From Chlorokybus atmophyticus (Eukaryota > Streptophyta > Chlorokybophyceae > Chlorokybales > Chlorokybaceae): a DNA stretch of 64,000 nt. The position numbers were made by a program, and so were the translations under genes. Below the pieces are notes generated by a model, which was given only the letters and a program-made list of their open reading frames with translations, was not told where the DNA came from and did not search any database. The DNA lies in the NCBI GenBank assembly GCA_009103225.1, contig RHPI01001737.1, positions 802,091 through 866,090 of the forward strand. Direction: 5' to 3'. Position 1 is the stretch's first letter; every line of letters begins with the position of its first letter. Positions 47,961 to 60,639 of this stretch are shown piece by piece.

Positions 47961-49831
47961 TACTCCCCCGCAGCCGTCGTTGCCCACAAGTCCGGTCCCC
48001 CCGACCCCGCCTCCCACCGAAAGGAGATCGACCGTCTCAAGGGCCTCCTCGCCCTGTTCGTCCAACGCAGCGACGATGGCTCCGACCCTCTGTCGCAGAT
48101 GGAGGCCAGGCTCAGATCAGCTGAGGCGGACAACCAGAGACTGAAGGCCGCACTCGCTGAAGAACAGATGAAGGTGGGTGGGTGGGTGGGTAAGGGTTCG
48201 CAGGGGACTTACTTGTTGTTGTTGCGTAGATGAATGAGCTGTTGGTTGCGCTGCAAACCAAGCCTGTCGGGGAGCGGCGGAACAACACGCAAGCTGAGAC
48301 TGCGGGGGTGCGCTCGACACCACACGTGCGGTTGAGTACTCAGGTACGTGCCCGTCAGCTTGACCAGTTGCTTGTATAGTCAGCACAACATGTACTGGCA
48401 TGCTGTTAAAAGCAACCAACCAAAAGCCAGTGGTAGAAGTGCTTTTGATAGAGATGCTTTGGATTCACACGCACTGAGCCGAGCATGTGCAGGCCAGTAA
48501 GGCAGCTGCTCCAGTGCAACAACGCCAAGCGCGCCAGTCAGCGCAAGCATCATCAGACCTTCCCAGCATGCCATACACATACGCGCAGCCATCACACACT
48601 CAACCAATACAGTACTCTCAGCCAAGCCCAGCAGTCGCACAATCGCAGCCCAACTTTGCGCAAGCTTTCCTCGTCGCATCGCAGCAGCCGCAGCCAACCC
48701 AAAGCATGTACAAGCCTCCTGTAACAATGCCACAGCAACAGCAGCAATTACAGCAGCAGCAGCAGCAGCAGCGAAGGCAATCACAAGTGTATGCAAAAAC
48801 CCCGCTCGATACTGGCCAACAACAACAACAAGGCATGCTCGGGACGTCCAGCTTCGCCGCACACTACGCCGCTTCCATGCGCATGCAGCCACAACCTGTG
48901 AGTGACGCATCCAGCTAGAAACTGACAACTTCTATCACACGTGTTGAAAGTTGTCTAACATCTCTTTGTCATGCAGGCGATGCAGCCGTTGGCGAGCACG
49001 TCCGGGGGGTTTGATTTGGGTCCCACAGCTTTAGGGACGGCAGCCGGCACGTGGTCAGCGCGGGAGCGGGTACGTGTGCATGAAGACTGCAAGGGATCCA
49101 AGCACAGGATTGACCGCTTGTTGATGTGTGCTTATTTCACAGGCGCTTGAGCGGTATCGTGCGATTATCTACAATGGGGAGGCACCGCAGCCAGCCGTTC
49201 CAGACACCTCTTACAGGCAAGGAGTGACAAACAAGTGAACCTTATGAAGGGTGATGTTGTTGCCAACTGGTGATGTTGTTGCAGGGACCCGCAGCATGTG
49301 CCCAAGTGGTATGCATCAGGAGGCATCACGTCAACAAGCCTTGAGTCACCACTGCCAAGCCTAAGTCCCAAAGCTCCAGGGCGCAGCCGCCTTGGCGGCA
49401 ACAACGGCAGTGCAGGCAAGACACATCCGCTTGTTGTCACAATAAGATGAGTGCAATTGTACAAAATACCACATGTTTACCTGTGCTCTACCTGTCTTGC
49501 AGCTGCATCCCCATACACGGTGCCATTGAAGACGCCTACGGCCACACGCACGCTCAAGTCACCATTGAAAGCCGCCAACGGCGTGATGCGCAGCGCGCAT
49601 GCGGACAGCATGTGGGTTGCGGATGATCACGTGGGCATCGCCAACAACAACAATAACAACTTCGCCTCTGCCGCTTCCGCCCCGGTGGTGCAGCTCTCCG
49701 CAGGATGGGGCAGGTCGTCTTTGCGTGGAGGGAATGCCACTGGTGGGAACAACTCGGAACCGGCTGTCGTGGGCGCTGGATGGGGACGCTCCTCGGTCAA
49801 CGTGTCGCGCGGACAGGACCAGTATGCATGA
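45409..49831 (+). CDS. Kinesin motor protein, N-terminal motor with Gln-rich tail
   Basis: Fourteen exons join to about 813 residues: 45409-45633, 45732-45816, 45897-46054, 46382-46627, 46871-46993, 47306-47500, 47815-47878, 47974-48173, 48230-48343, 48493-48897, 48977-49069, 49143-49216, 49285-49415 and 49503-49831. The motor (to about residue 365) has [13 protein letters not shown], the P-loop GQTGTGKT split by an intron, [14 protein letters not shown], switch I NQMSSRSH, switch [29 protein letters not shown] and a final [13 protein letters not shown] short coiled coil ([12 protein letters not shown] to about EEQMK) follows, then a low-complexity tail with Gln runs and Asn repeats. No known cargo domain is visible, so the subfamily is undecided. 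Four introns have GC donors (after 45816, 46054, 49216 and 49415); in each case the reading frame excludes the nearby GT. The 176-N gap sits in intron 3, so the coding sequence is complete. Confidence 0.93.
46065..46130. repeat. (CCCACA)n hexamer repeat bordering an assembly gap
   Basis: About eight units of CCCACA followed by CCCATC/CCCACC variants, directly before the N run. A similar CCCACC run (46359-46380) closes the intron on the other side. Confidence 0.9.
46131..46306. other. Assembly gap (176 N) in kinesin intron 3
   Basis: A run of N. Flanking exons 45897-46054 and 46382-46627 join exactly at SYVE|VYNEK, so the gap holds intron sequence only. Confidence 0.95.
46307..46356. repeat. 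Copy 1 of an identical 50-bp dispersed repeat
   Basis: This sequence, starting AAGTAACTAAGCCAATCTCG, is base-for-base identical to 52418-52467. It begins right at the edge of the N gap in kinesin intron 3, so its true left end is unknown. Confidence 0.95.
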
Positions 49832-50146
49832 ATGTGACATTGTGTGCAGCGAGCATCAAGCCATTGCCAGCCAACATGGCGATAGCACCGAGCTCAATTG
49901 TCCAACTGCGCTACGAGCAACACACATGACGGTGAGCAAGCAGATACTGCCTGTTTTGTAAACATTTGTGTGAGCGCGCGCGTGCATGTGTGTGCGCAAG
50001 GGTGCGTCCAAGGGCATGTGCTTCATCTTTGCTAGCTATAGGTGCCCGAGTGCCTTTCGACATGTATCCATTCAGCAGCACAGCGTCTCTCATTGTCCAC
50101 AGTGTACAGGCACAGAAGCAACCAGCTCAAAAATGCCACCAAGCTC
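49832..50146. other. Convergent intergenic region, kinesin / LpxB-like gene
   Basis: 3' flanks of converging genes. A TGTAA word occurs at about 49957 as a possible polyadenylation signal for the kinesin, and a short GCGCGCGTG stretch follows. No gene is seen. Confidence 0.45.
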
Positions 50147-52993
50147 TCATCTAGCCGCAACACTTGAAGGCTTGCCGTCTCTCCTATTCACAGCCTTCAG
50201 AGACGGATCCAGCAGTGTGTGCCACAGAGCTTCGGCAATGCGCGCCGCGGACCCCGGCTCCCCCATGCGCCGCTTCCCATTGCGTGCGATTGCTTCAAGA
50301 CGCTCAGGGTTGTCCATTGTTGACGCCAATGTCTTCGCCAAGTCGGTAGGGTTAGCACAGAGAAGGACCTGATGGGGACGCAAGTTAGAGCATTCACAAG
50401 ATGTTGGCATTAGTGTTGAGCGAGATTATGCGCCAATGGGAACTTACAGATTCACCAAGTAGCCGTGTCTGGGCTTCAGCAAACTTGTATGTGAACTGAG
50501 GGCCCTTGCCAGCCAATGTGAATGCGGGCTTGCCCAGGCCAACCTGCATTGCGTGCAGGTTGCTAAGGTGGACAAGTCGGTTGTGCTTGGCTGTGCACAA
50601 AGTGCCACAGTACAGACTTGATTCAAGGAATGCAAAATCTGATAAGGCGAATGCTTGAGCAAAACTTGCGCCGTGTGGCTGAGACAACAAACATCTCAAC
50701 AACATGGCCAACTCGCTTTGAATGAGCAAGCAACTTACGCTCACCATCTGCTCAGTGGCAGTCCCAGCCATGGCTATAGCCGCCTGGCCAGCGTGAGCAC
50801 AATCGTTGAACAGGCCATTGCACAGCGCCAGCACCGCAGTTGAGGACCTCCCCGGCATGTCCAACACGTACTCAGTGACATTGGCAGTGTGATCTCGATC
50901 CTGCAGCTGCCGCCAACCTTGCTGCAGCAACTCCTTTGCAAACGGCTCCATTGGCAATGATGGCACGATTGGCGCCACAAACGCTGTCCGATGAGGCGAC
51001 AATGCTCCCACCGTCTCTCGTGCCGCTGACACTGTGAGTCTCCAGTTGTCATAAACCTGAGTGTGGTCAGATGTCAAGCAAGTGTTGTCACGAGTACAAC
51101 AAAAAAAATGCCCGGTCCTGACCTCGGGTGCGCGCGAGCCAGGTAGTAGCGTGAAGCAGCGGTGTGGAGTGTGTGCGTGCATGAAGCTATCCAGAGCACC
51201 GGTGGGGTGCAGGCCGTCCATCATGGGGTTGCCCAGATCAACTACCTGCAACCAGCGACATCACCTTCAACACGTGAACACGAGTGATGAGCCCTTGAGC
51301 CGAGTCAAATGTAACCTTGCTTTGAGCATGTGCTTGCAGGTGCGACTTAAGTACTTGCGCTGTCAAACTGTCCCGCGGAGCCGAAATCCTGACAACAACA
51401 CATCCTCAGTGCTTTGCTGGACATATAGCCAATGTGGCTTGAGAAAAGCAGCCTTGGTATTTACTATGTGTGCAAGACAAGAGTTCCATGCGTACAAACA
51501 GGTGCACCTACAGCGTGAAGAGGCAATCAACGCGCGCTCCCAAGGCAAGTACACGCACGTAGGCGATATCCTAGTCTCCACTGCGCTTGCAAGCACAATC
51601 GGACAACATGCTGCACACCCAATGGCAACCTGCTGATGGCCAAAGCACACTCACATGGGTCACGCGCATCTGCAAACATGTTCTCATTGCCATCCTGCAA
51701 GTAGAACTCGCTCTTGGCTGTGCCGATGAAACCGTAAGACTGGTTGCTGGACGACTTTGATACAGCCCAAGCGAGCGCAAGGGGAAAGACGTCTCCAACT
51801 GCGAGCAGTGACCCACTTGGGTTTGCAGCCACCCACTCGCGCAAAGCTCGCCACTGTTCAGATGACAAATACTCGTTTGACTGCTGCAATACAACAACTT
51901 GTAATATAGTACAATAACAACCAAAGCACACAGTGTGCCCTGGCTACCTGCTTGAGAGTTAAGTCAACGAGGCCAGCTTGCACGTCGCGCATGAGCTGTT
52001 TTCTATCCATGTACAGGAAGCTGGATTCAAGACAAACCTCCATCAGAACAGAACATGCGATAGCAAAAACCAGGCTCACACATTACCATGAGCTGCATGC
52101 TCACCCCCCGCTGGGCATGTTCTGCGCGGGTCCAATGCGTGGGATCCCGCAGCGCCCGTACACGCCTCCGAGGCCAACGAGCGGCAGCGCTTCTATGGCA
52201 ACGCTGCGACCACAGTTCTCTGCATGCTCCCGCACGGCTGCTGCCACGGCGGCACCAATGGCGTCCTCGCCGTGGCCGTTGCTGCATTGCAACCAGAAAT
52301 TGGGAGCACTATGCGTTGGTATGACGCAACAGTAAGTACTTGGTGCAAGCGAGCCTGAAAATGCAACTGCTGCCCGGGTGGTGGTTCGAGAGCCGAATAT
52401 TGCTTGCCAAAGTCATCAAGTAACTAAGCCAATCTCGCATGCTTATTGAGTGGTTGTGACTAGTGAAGGCTGGGTGGTTTACTGCTTGGCCTTACGGCAG
52501 GTCAGTACGACAATTGCTTCTACGGGTTGGCTTGCTCTGCAAGTGTTACGCTACGCTTTGGCTAAGTCCATCCTTGCTGGTCAATGTCCATGCATGGACA
52601 TTTGAGCAAGATTTAAGAACTCAATGCTTGGTACACTCACACACGATTACCTGGCAAGCAGTTCGGTGGAAGTCTAGCAAGCTGTGTGCATGGCAATGCG
52701 ATGAAGGTGCAAAGCACACACCTGAGCACCAGCAAGCGTGCAGTGTCGCCCGTCAATGCTTGCGCTGCTGCAGCCTGGCCTGTTGCCACAGCAGCCGCGA
52801 CTACTGCGCAGCCGGCCAGGCCTGCCCTGCGGCGCCCGCTTGTTAAGCACGGCCCGCGTCGTCTGGCTGTGCTAAGACGCCGCCTGCACAGCAACGGGCA
52901 TGCAGGCGACTGAGCAGTCCTCCTCGGCTGCGGCACTGCCGCCAGCGACGACGACGACGAGGCGGACGACGCCGCCAGCAAGCTTCCCGCCAT
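50147..52993 (-). CDS. LpxB-like (lipid-A-disaccharide synthase-related) glycosyltransferase, plastid-targeted
   Basis: A multi-exon minus-strand gene. Exon 1 (52722-52993) encodes a Ser/Ala/Arg-rich transit peptide (MAGSLLAASSASSSSSLAAV) and ends LLVL. Exon 2 (52105-52281) continues SNGHGEDAIGAA and ends IPRIGPAQNMPSGG. Later exons carry FLYMDRKQLMRDVQAGLVDL, VAANPSGSLLAVGDVFPLAL, VYLPWERALIASSRC, PRDSLTAQVL, VVDLGNPMMDGL, FTLLPGSRAPE, KPAFTLAGKGPQFTYKFAEA and LLCANPTDLAKTLAST. This series matches the cyanobacterial and plant family annotated as lipid-A-disaccharide synthase-related (TIGR03492-type), which has the GT-B fold. These organisms lack lipid A, so the acceptor is unknown. The N-terminal signal and the cyanobacterial relatives point to the chloroplast. 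Confidence 0.85.
52418..52467. repeat. Copy 2 of an identical 50-bp dispersed repeat
   Basis: Identical to 46307-46356 and in the same orientation on the + strand. It lies in the first intron (52282-52721) of the LpxB-like gene. The flanks differ immediately on both sides of what can be compared. Confidence 0.95.
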
Positions 52994-54322
52994 TTCTGCG
53001 AGCAGCAGTGCGTTGAGATTGATGCATGTGAGCAGCCTTGTGTTCCATTTCTTTGGTTTCTGTTCTTTTTTGTGCTTTGATTTTGTGGCGGGGGAGGGGA
53101 AACTTGTTGTTGTCTTGACAGGCAGAACGGACACACTTGGTAAATATGTGACGCAAGGCAAGAGGCCAACTAACAAGTGCCAGGAAGGCAAGGCATGCAA
53201 GGAGTTTAAAACTTCGACAAGTGGAGCAGCGGTGGTGGAATGCAATGTTATACCTGAAGTAGTGAGTTCACGAAGGCTGATGGTGTATGCCACATGTGTA
53301 TGCAAGCCCATGCACACAGGCCAGGACAGAGTCACGGCGCACTGCTGCTGCTCACTTCGCATTAGCGAAAGCAAATGTTTTGCGTGAACCATGCGCAGAT
53401 GGCACAGTTGAGCACCAACGCATCTCCATGCATGCGGCAAACGGCCACTTTTCTCCGTGCCACACACCCACTCACAACACACGACATATGCAAGGACAAT
53501 ATGCTTCTGCCATGCATTGGCTCAGCACCGCCTATGCATAGGCTTTCCAACAATTGCAACACAATGTAAGGCACCAGCAAGCACACCAGCCAGCACACCA
53601 ACAGGCATGCATGGCAGATGCATATTTATGCAATGCAGACGGAATAACGTCGGATGCATAGTGTCACACATGTGTCAACCATGCACAGGATCTTGCATGC
53701 AATACATCGTCCCAACTGCTCAGTCTATGTTGGACACAGTAAGAGCAAGTAAAATGGGACTGGCTGCCAGCGGAACCTTCCAATAGGCCCAGCCAGAGTT
53801 GCATGTACAGAGTGTCGTGGTCAATGTAGTAACCTACTGGCTCCTCACTGATCATACAAATGTGCAACGTGCGAGTATGATCAACAACGCTGTTTGTTTG
53901 TATATGAAGAGATTGTAGACTACGTGGGCCCGCCGGCATGCGCGACCTCTAAGACAGACACAACACTAACCTCGTGCAGAGCCACAAGCTTGCACAGGCC
54001 ACAAGCTAACACTGTCAATAAATAACCGTGGTTGGATGAACAATTTGCTGTGCATGGAACCATCATACTGCGCATACCAAAGCACCCAGCGAGTTAATTA
54101 ATGTGACAGTTGTTGATGTGGCGCAGCAGCCAACACCGGCGTCAGACAAGCATCACGAGATCGTGCGCTGCAATGCGCCCCAGCAAGATGTTGCACTTGA
54201 CAACGCCCATGCATACCATTGGCACAGACTGTCAGATGCAGCCCATGCAAGCTGCAGTAACAGCTGAATTCTTGGAAAACAATGCACTGTCCAACGCCTC
54301 TATACAATCAGTGCATGCCTTC
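52994..54322. other. Intergenic region between the LpxB-like gene and RRP6
   Basis: Both neighbours are on the minus strand, so this should contain the LpxB-like promoter. I see only short direct repeats (CACCAGCA/CACACCAG units at about 53571-53605) and no gene. Confidence 0.5.
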
Positions 54323-57300
54323 TCAATCCTTGAACGTTGCTGTCCTGTTACCTGACCTTGGAAACACTTGGCTGCGCTTCCCAGGCTTCAAGTCCACCTG
54401 CAAATGGAGGTACGCATGCGGGTCGAATACTTTAGCCGCTCTTCCATTGGCTTTGCTCTTCACGCTTGGATCATAGCTTTTGCCCGCTGCCGCCGCATCC
54501 CTCTCAACCCTTGGCTCGGCAGGTTGGACTCCCATAGTGGCGCGCGCAGCAGCATAATCAAAGGGTTGAACTGTCTCTCGGTTGTGCGCAGCCTTTGCCG
54601 AGTCAATCGCCGAGTCAGTCTCACCTTCCTCGTCACTGCCATCACTCAACAGGCCAGCTGCCAGCGCTGCGGAACGCCCTCGCTTTGAGGGAGTCAGCTT
54701 GGAAGAGCGTGCTGCTCCATCATGAGCATCAACAGTATCATGAGGGGCTCGCTTGGCGGGTGCATACTTTTCTTTCACAGACTTCGGCAACTCGAGACCA
54801 GCTGCTCCACTGGTTGTGGCAGCACCAGATTGCGAGACAGCTGTTGCGGGCCGCAACTCTCTCCATGACGGCGCGGCAGCAGTGGTCTCTGGCAACGTGA
54901 TCACGTCTTCCATTGCCGCCTCAGCCTCAACCGCAACAGGCTCAGAGACTTCCTGCGCCAGCCCCAACGACGTCCTTTGCGGTTCTCTCTGCGCCTGAGG
55001 GGGAGAAGAACGCATACCACTCGGTGCTGGGACAGCATGAAATGACAGCTGCAGCGACGCGCGGATGCTTTCAGCTTTGCGCCGTGCTTCCTCCTGCAGC
55101 AATGTAATGCACACATCAGCTATAAGGACCAAAACCATTGAAGCCGGAGACCTTAACAACATGACAAATTTACTAACCTCCTCAGGGGTAACTGCTGTAG
55201 CTGCAGCTGCCAGAACAGCCGACATACTGCTTGAGGGTGCAGCCAGCATAGGTGCCCCTGCCCTGGTGGCCTGAGTTGCAAACATAGATGGTGATCCTGC
55301 CACTGCTCGTATGACCACAGCGCGCCTGGCCTTTATTACTGGCGCTGGTGCTGGCGCCGCTGCGGACGCTGCGGAAGCCACGGCCGTCAAAGCCTGTGGC
55401 CGGAGAAGTAGTTGTGGCTGCTGTGGCAATGCAGCTGGTGCAGGTGCATCCTGATCAGGCGGCTCTGCATCGTCTCGAACAGGTGGAGTTGATCTGCCAT
55501 CTGCAACAGCAGTGAATCCATCTTCTATTGCTGCTGCTGGTTGAACGACCACTCCTTCCTCTGCAATGACTGCTGCTGTGGCTGCAGCCTCCGACTTTGA
55601 ACGACCAGAAGGGGTGGCTTTAGCTTGTGATGTGGCCTCCCGCGCATCACATTCATCTTCACTAGGTGTTGAGCTGCTTGGGGAAGAAGCACTGCGCACC
55701 GGAATGTCCCGCACACGCGAAACAGGCCCTGCTCCTGCTGCATCAGCTTGCAGCCCTGGTGGAGGATGAGCCGCCTGCAAAACAAGCACATGTGGATTTT
55801 GAAACCAATACAGACGTGACGCGACATGGCATGAGTACGAGCTCGGCGTCTTACACACCTGCTCTTTGGCTTGTTTGATGACATCAACAAGCTCCTTTGC
55901 ATGCTGAGCAGAGAAAGGTGCTGATCCCCTTATCAACGAGTGCAGCGCGCGCAGGCTCACTGGCATGAGCTCCGCTGCAAAGATGGGACATCGTTAACAC
56001 CAAAGCACAACTGAGCGGCATGTGTTGAGCGTGTTGTCCACTGGGCACTGTTGTCAAGAACATGAACGTGTGATAATGCCAGTTGCTGCATACCGAGCTT
56101 GAACAGCAAATGGTTTGGCAAGACATAGCCGCAACCCTCGTCTTTCAAGCGCGCAATCCTGTCCCGCCAGGCGTAAAGACCCTGCAGGCACAACCCATGC
56201 AACAATTAACTTGCATGTTGCACACCCTACTTGGCAACCACTGACCAAAAGTAATACTTGCATGGCACTATTAACTATGCCATGCAACAAGCACAAATTA
56301 ATAACCTGCACGAACTTACCGCAAACACAGACAGCTGTTCGGGAGACAGCGGTCTCTCGGACTTCCTGATATGGCACGTAGCATGTGTCACACGAGACAT
56401 CAAGTTTAAACCATCTGACAGTGGAGGTAACGGGACTGACCGGTAAAGCTTCAAGTAAGACGTCTCTGTGAACAATTCCTTTTGGTACAACTTTGCAGCC
56501 AGATCATTGCTTCTTTGTAATACCTGAAGGACAACTTATGAGACAACACGATATGCATGTATGTTGTGCAGCTCGAACAAGCAACCACGATTGCACAATA
56601 ACCTTGCATGATGCCATACCTGCACGTATTTGCTAGGCTCTCCATCTTTTGTAGGCAAGTCGTGCAAGGACATGCGCAAGCGATCGTAGATGTACAAGAG
56701 GTAGTGAGTGTCCTCCCTCGCATATTTCAACATGGCTGGGGGTAGAGGCCGCAACCGCCAATCAGCCAGCTGGTACCTGAAACAGAACACCGGTCACTCA
56801 AGAGTGACGTTAAAGCTGTACATCAGACTTCAATGCAGCATGCGGTTGATAAGCTTCGTGCAGCATCTTACCGCTTGTCAGCTGTAACACCGCAGAAGTG
56901 CTCCAGCAGATACTTCAGCCCAAACGATGGCAGCTGAAGCATGCGTGCTGCCTGCATGCGCACAGGGTGAGTGCTTAAAGCTTGCTATGTGCCTGTATGC
57001 AATGGCAGAGCCCGATCTACATGCAGTGAACAACAACAGGTTCAGAAACGTACCTGTCCCGTATCAAACACGTTGACTAGGTATATACCAAAATCACGCT
57101 GCAGCCACTGTACATCCTTATCACAGCCGTGTAGAACCTGCAAGACAAGGTGATCAACCTCCATGCTCATCACCACAAATTGTAGCCGTAACGCACAAAA
57201 GATCGACAACCACTACTTCCTGATAACAACCAACCAATCCACTGCCTGTTACCTTAACTTTGGAGGCATCAACAAAGATGCTCTGCAAACAACCTCGTAT

Positions 57301-59025
57301 ATGGCTTCGCAGCACTAGAGTATCAACAATGAAGTCTTCTGCACGGGTGGAGACCTGCGTATGCTGTGCGTAAGTCGTGTGCACAAACATGCACAACCCA
57401 CAGCTTACAAACGCCGTTCAACCGCTCCAAACACCCACGCAGACGCTGTGCACATCAGCAAAGCTATACCTGCATCAAGCAGGTGAACCCTTGGAAGCTC
57501 CTGTAACTGTGGTTTTCCAAGTCAATCTGCGATAAATGTCATTATCATTTATGATTAGCAGCTGGAAATACATGACATTTGTGGGAAGAGCGCATGCACA
57601 AACTCAACATACCGCAATCTCCCGTGCTGCTTGCAGTTTTTTAACAAGCGATTGCAGTGCCGCAGGGGTGTCAACCAGCGTGAACGGTGTGGCGTCCAAA
57701 GGCGCAGCTAGCTGTGCATGGGTGGGCACCTGCAGCTGCCAAGAAGCGTATTGCAGGGATCGCAACTCTGCCTGCATAGAATGCCAATTAAACACATGTC
57801 AATATCGGGGGCTTGAGTAACATGATTTTTGTTTAAGTAAGGGGACATGCAGAGCAAGCCATTTGCCTAGTGACTAACCTCAAGTGGGTGACCATATGGT
57901 GAACCTGTGCCACCAGCTATGCCCAGTAACCGGGCATGTGCTTGCAACTTGTCTCTGCAAGAATCCTCCTCCTGCTGCAGCTGGAAACTTAACTAAGTCA
58001 GTGCCGTTAGCCAACATCACTTGCAAGCTGAACTGCTGATCAGGGCCAACCAGTGAACAGTGAATGACATCATTACAAGCATTGAGCATACGTTGGAGTA
58101 GTCCTCCACAGGGGGAGGCACAAACGGAGTGTTGCTGTTGTCAAGTGTGTCTCGAAATTGCAACTGAGGCCGTGGCAATGACGCAACATGAAACGGCACT
58201 GCCTGCTTCGCCCCCACAGCAGCTTTCTTCGCCTGCACCCACGAGCTCTCTTGACGTTGATCACTCGTTTTCAGCAATGATTAATCCACGTCACTATGCT
58301 AAGTTCAGCTTTGATTGCTTGTGTGACATGCATTACTCGGAACCGCCTCACCCCACTGCACCTCACCTTGGCAGGAACTGCAACTGCCACAAGCTTCGTC
58401 TGCTGCTCGGCCACAAAGCTCAAGCGCTGCTTGTCTAAGGCAGTGTCAACTCGCTCAAATGCGTCGTCCAGTACACTACCAAGCCACTCATGCGCGTCCA
58501 ACACGTCTTCTGGCAACACCTCGTCAGTTGGGATTCGCTGCAGCAACCCTCTCGCACGGCCCTTCAAGCCAGTAACTGCACTGGCAAAAGTCCTGCCGGC
58601 CACAAGACGTTGATCAGCATGCAAACTGACGAATCGCGCTAGCTAGACTATAGATAGTTCATGCAGACAATGTGTGTTACTTGTTAAAGATCTTGTTGAA
58701 GATCAGTCATACTTATTGATGAAGATCAGTGACATGCGCTGCTAGTACATTGACAATCCTTGATTAAGCCATCAAGTTGCAGCTGCAAGCACACTTCCAC
58801 CTGCATGACATGCGCGACGGCGTGCTAAACGACAGAACCACGCAGCACACATGCAAAGAACCATAACCAACGCTTGCAGCACCGACGCTGACGCACGCAC
58901 TTAAAATTGGAGTGGTAGTGGAAGTCCTTGCCAGCAGGCAACGCTGCCGCCGCTCTGTGCACGCCAGAAGCTGCGGAAGCAACCTGGGTAGCCCAGCTGT
59001 CAGGCGGCGCAGCAGGCGGTCCCAT
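54323..59025 (-). CDS. RRP6: RRP6 / EXOSC10, nuclear exosome 3'-5' exonuclease
   Basis: A multi-exon minus-strand gene. RRP6 trims and degrades nuclear RNA with the exosome. Exon 1 (58901-59025) carries [15 protein letters not shown]; exon 2 (58367-58592) carries the N-terminal PMC2NT-type helices ([20 protein letters not shown]). The DEDD-Y exonuclease core follows: [19 protein letters not shown] (Exo I, Asp and Glu), [20 protein letters not shown] with VFDT (Exo II) and [17 protein letters not shown] (Exo III, Tyr and Asp), with ADWRLRPLP between. An HRDC-like helical domain ([30 protein letters not shown]) comes next. A long Ala/Pro/Ser-rich tail with Lys/Arg clusters ends at the TGA at 54323. 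All four acidic residues and the Tyr needed for catalysis are visible. Not every exon boundary was fixed. Confidence 0.92.
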
Positions 59026-59765
59026 ACTGCTATACAGCTGTCGATGTCTGTGACCCCCACCCTGCCCCCGCCAACGCCTACACCAACGTACCGCCGCAGC
59101 CGCTGCCGTCGCCGCCGCCGCCCAAACTTGGTTAGCTTCTGTGCTAACTGCGATAGACCCGTTACGCCGGGTGTTTGCCGGATATAGCGAACAGTTACGC
59201 CATGTAGCCGTTTGTCTCCGGCACACATTGCACCGTTGTGAGGTGAGTGCGTTACGACGACAAGCGATGACGCCATGCGCTGTGTAATTCGTTGCAGGTT
59301 ACCCTGTTTAACGCAACAGAGTACATAACCGGCTGACACTACCCGCCCTGTATGCCGCTGCTCAGGTGGTAATCCCGCAGTCTCATCGTGCTGATTGATG
59401 ATTTATGACAACGTTAGCTGTATGCTCACGTTGTCATAAAGATCATGGAGCAATTCACCTCATGATAGGTCAGTGTGTAATGCAGGCAAACTGAAACTGC
59501 TTCACAGCATTTTGTTGTACATATTATTTACTTCATCAGATTTTGATTGATCGTGTTATTTTATTTGCAAACATGTTTAGCATATTATATAACCCCGTGA
59601 ATGGTTGTGTATACAATAGACCATCAAAATGTGGGTGTCTATGCACTTTTCTCAGCTTGCATGTTAGAGTTGCTTTTCTCTTGCCGTTGCAGGCGAACCA
59701 TTCGTCTTTGACGCGATTTATCAGCACTTCTATGAAATGGCATAAAAATACTTTAAAGCGTCCAG

Positions 59766-60000
59766 CTAGTCCGGTAAAATTACACCTTGCCCGATGTTTA
59801 CGGCAAAGCCGGCTTGTTGCTTTTCACCGTGTGTATGGCGAACAAGGCCTTGTATAAACCACTCAGCCAATCTTATACCGATAATCACAAGATCAGTTGC
59901 AACAATCAACAAGCAGAGTCACAGGTGGTACAATGCTTACGCTTCGATAAGACGCTCGACTTCATCCTCTTGCTTGCCCTTTTTGGCCGAACCCGTTTTC
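59766..60000 (-). CDS. Two orphan exons of an unidentified gene (3' end)
   Basis: Minus-strand exon 59941-60000 has a good acceptor (CTACTCAG) and donor (GTAAGC). It reads KTGSAKKGKQEDEVERLIE. It splices in phase 2 to 59766-59871, which continues LAEWFIQGLVRHTHG and ends GFAVNIGQGVILPD before a TAG stop. Matching phase and splice sites on both sides argue for a real gene end, but I could not follow it upstream with confidence and recognise no family. A stretch around 60190-60240 (reading YVRLRIEDARAIEYERPL on the minus strand) may be another exon. It could be a gene relic. Confidence 0.3.
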
Positions 60001-60639
60001 CTGAGTAGGGAAAGCCTTGAAACCGCATCATGTGGGTGATTAAGGTATGCTATGAGTAGTTTATTACGAGTCGACTTTGTCTTTAAATCAAAACACTCTT
60101 TTAGGTAAACCTGATTATACTTTACACATGCAGAAGTTATCCACTTGTCGCATGCAACATGCAAAGCGGTGCAAACAACTCAACCATGCCATATCTTAAA
60201 GGCCTCTCGTATTCAATAGCCCTCGCGTCCTCAATACGCAATCGTACATAGATGCAATTGATGTTGGAGTAACCTGTTTTAAGCAGATGACTGCCCTACA
60301 ACCTCATGCAGAGTTTCTTATCAAGTCAATATGTTAGTTAAAGTGGTGAGACTGATGGACTGCTAACTGTGTTATTGCTATTGTGGCATCACAAATGCTT
60401 GTAATAGGAAGATTGTATGACAGATTTTGACACAATCAACGTTGGATGAGGTGAACTTGATAGTAAAGGCCGGTTTAACTTAACATGTTGTGCAGCTTTA
60501 ATGCTATAACCGCCGGTGTGTTTTGGGGTAGTGGTTGTTATTGCAATGCTTGCTTTATACGACTGCTGCTGCTGTTGCTGATGCTGCTCCTGCTGACTGT
60601 TACTGCTATAGCAGCAGCACCACCATTAGTAGCACTACT

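Noticed and set aside
49217-49284. GT donor at about 49224 in the kinesin tail
   Set aside because: It shifts the next exon into a frame with an early stop; the GC donor keeps the long open frame.
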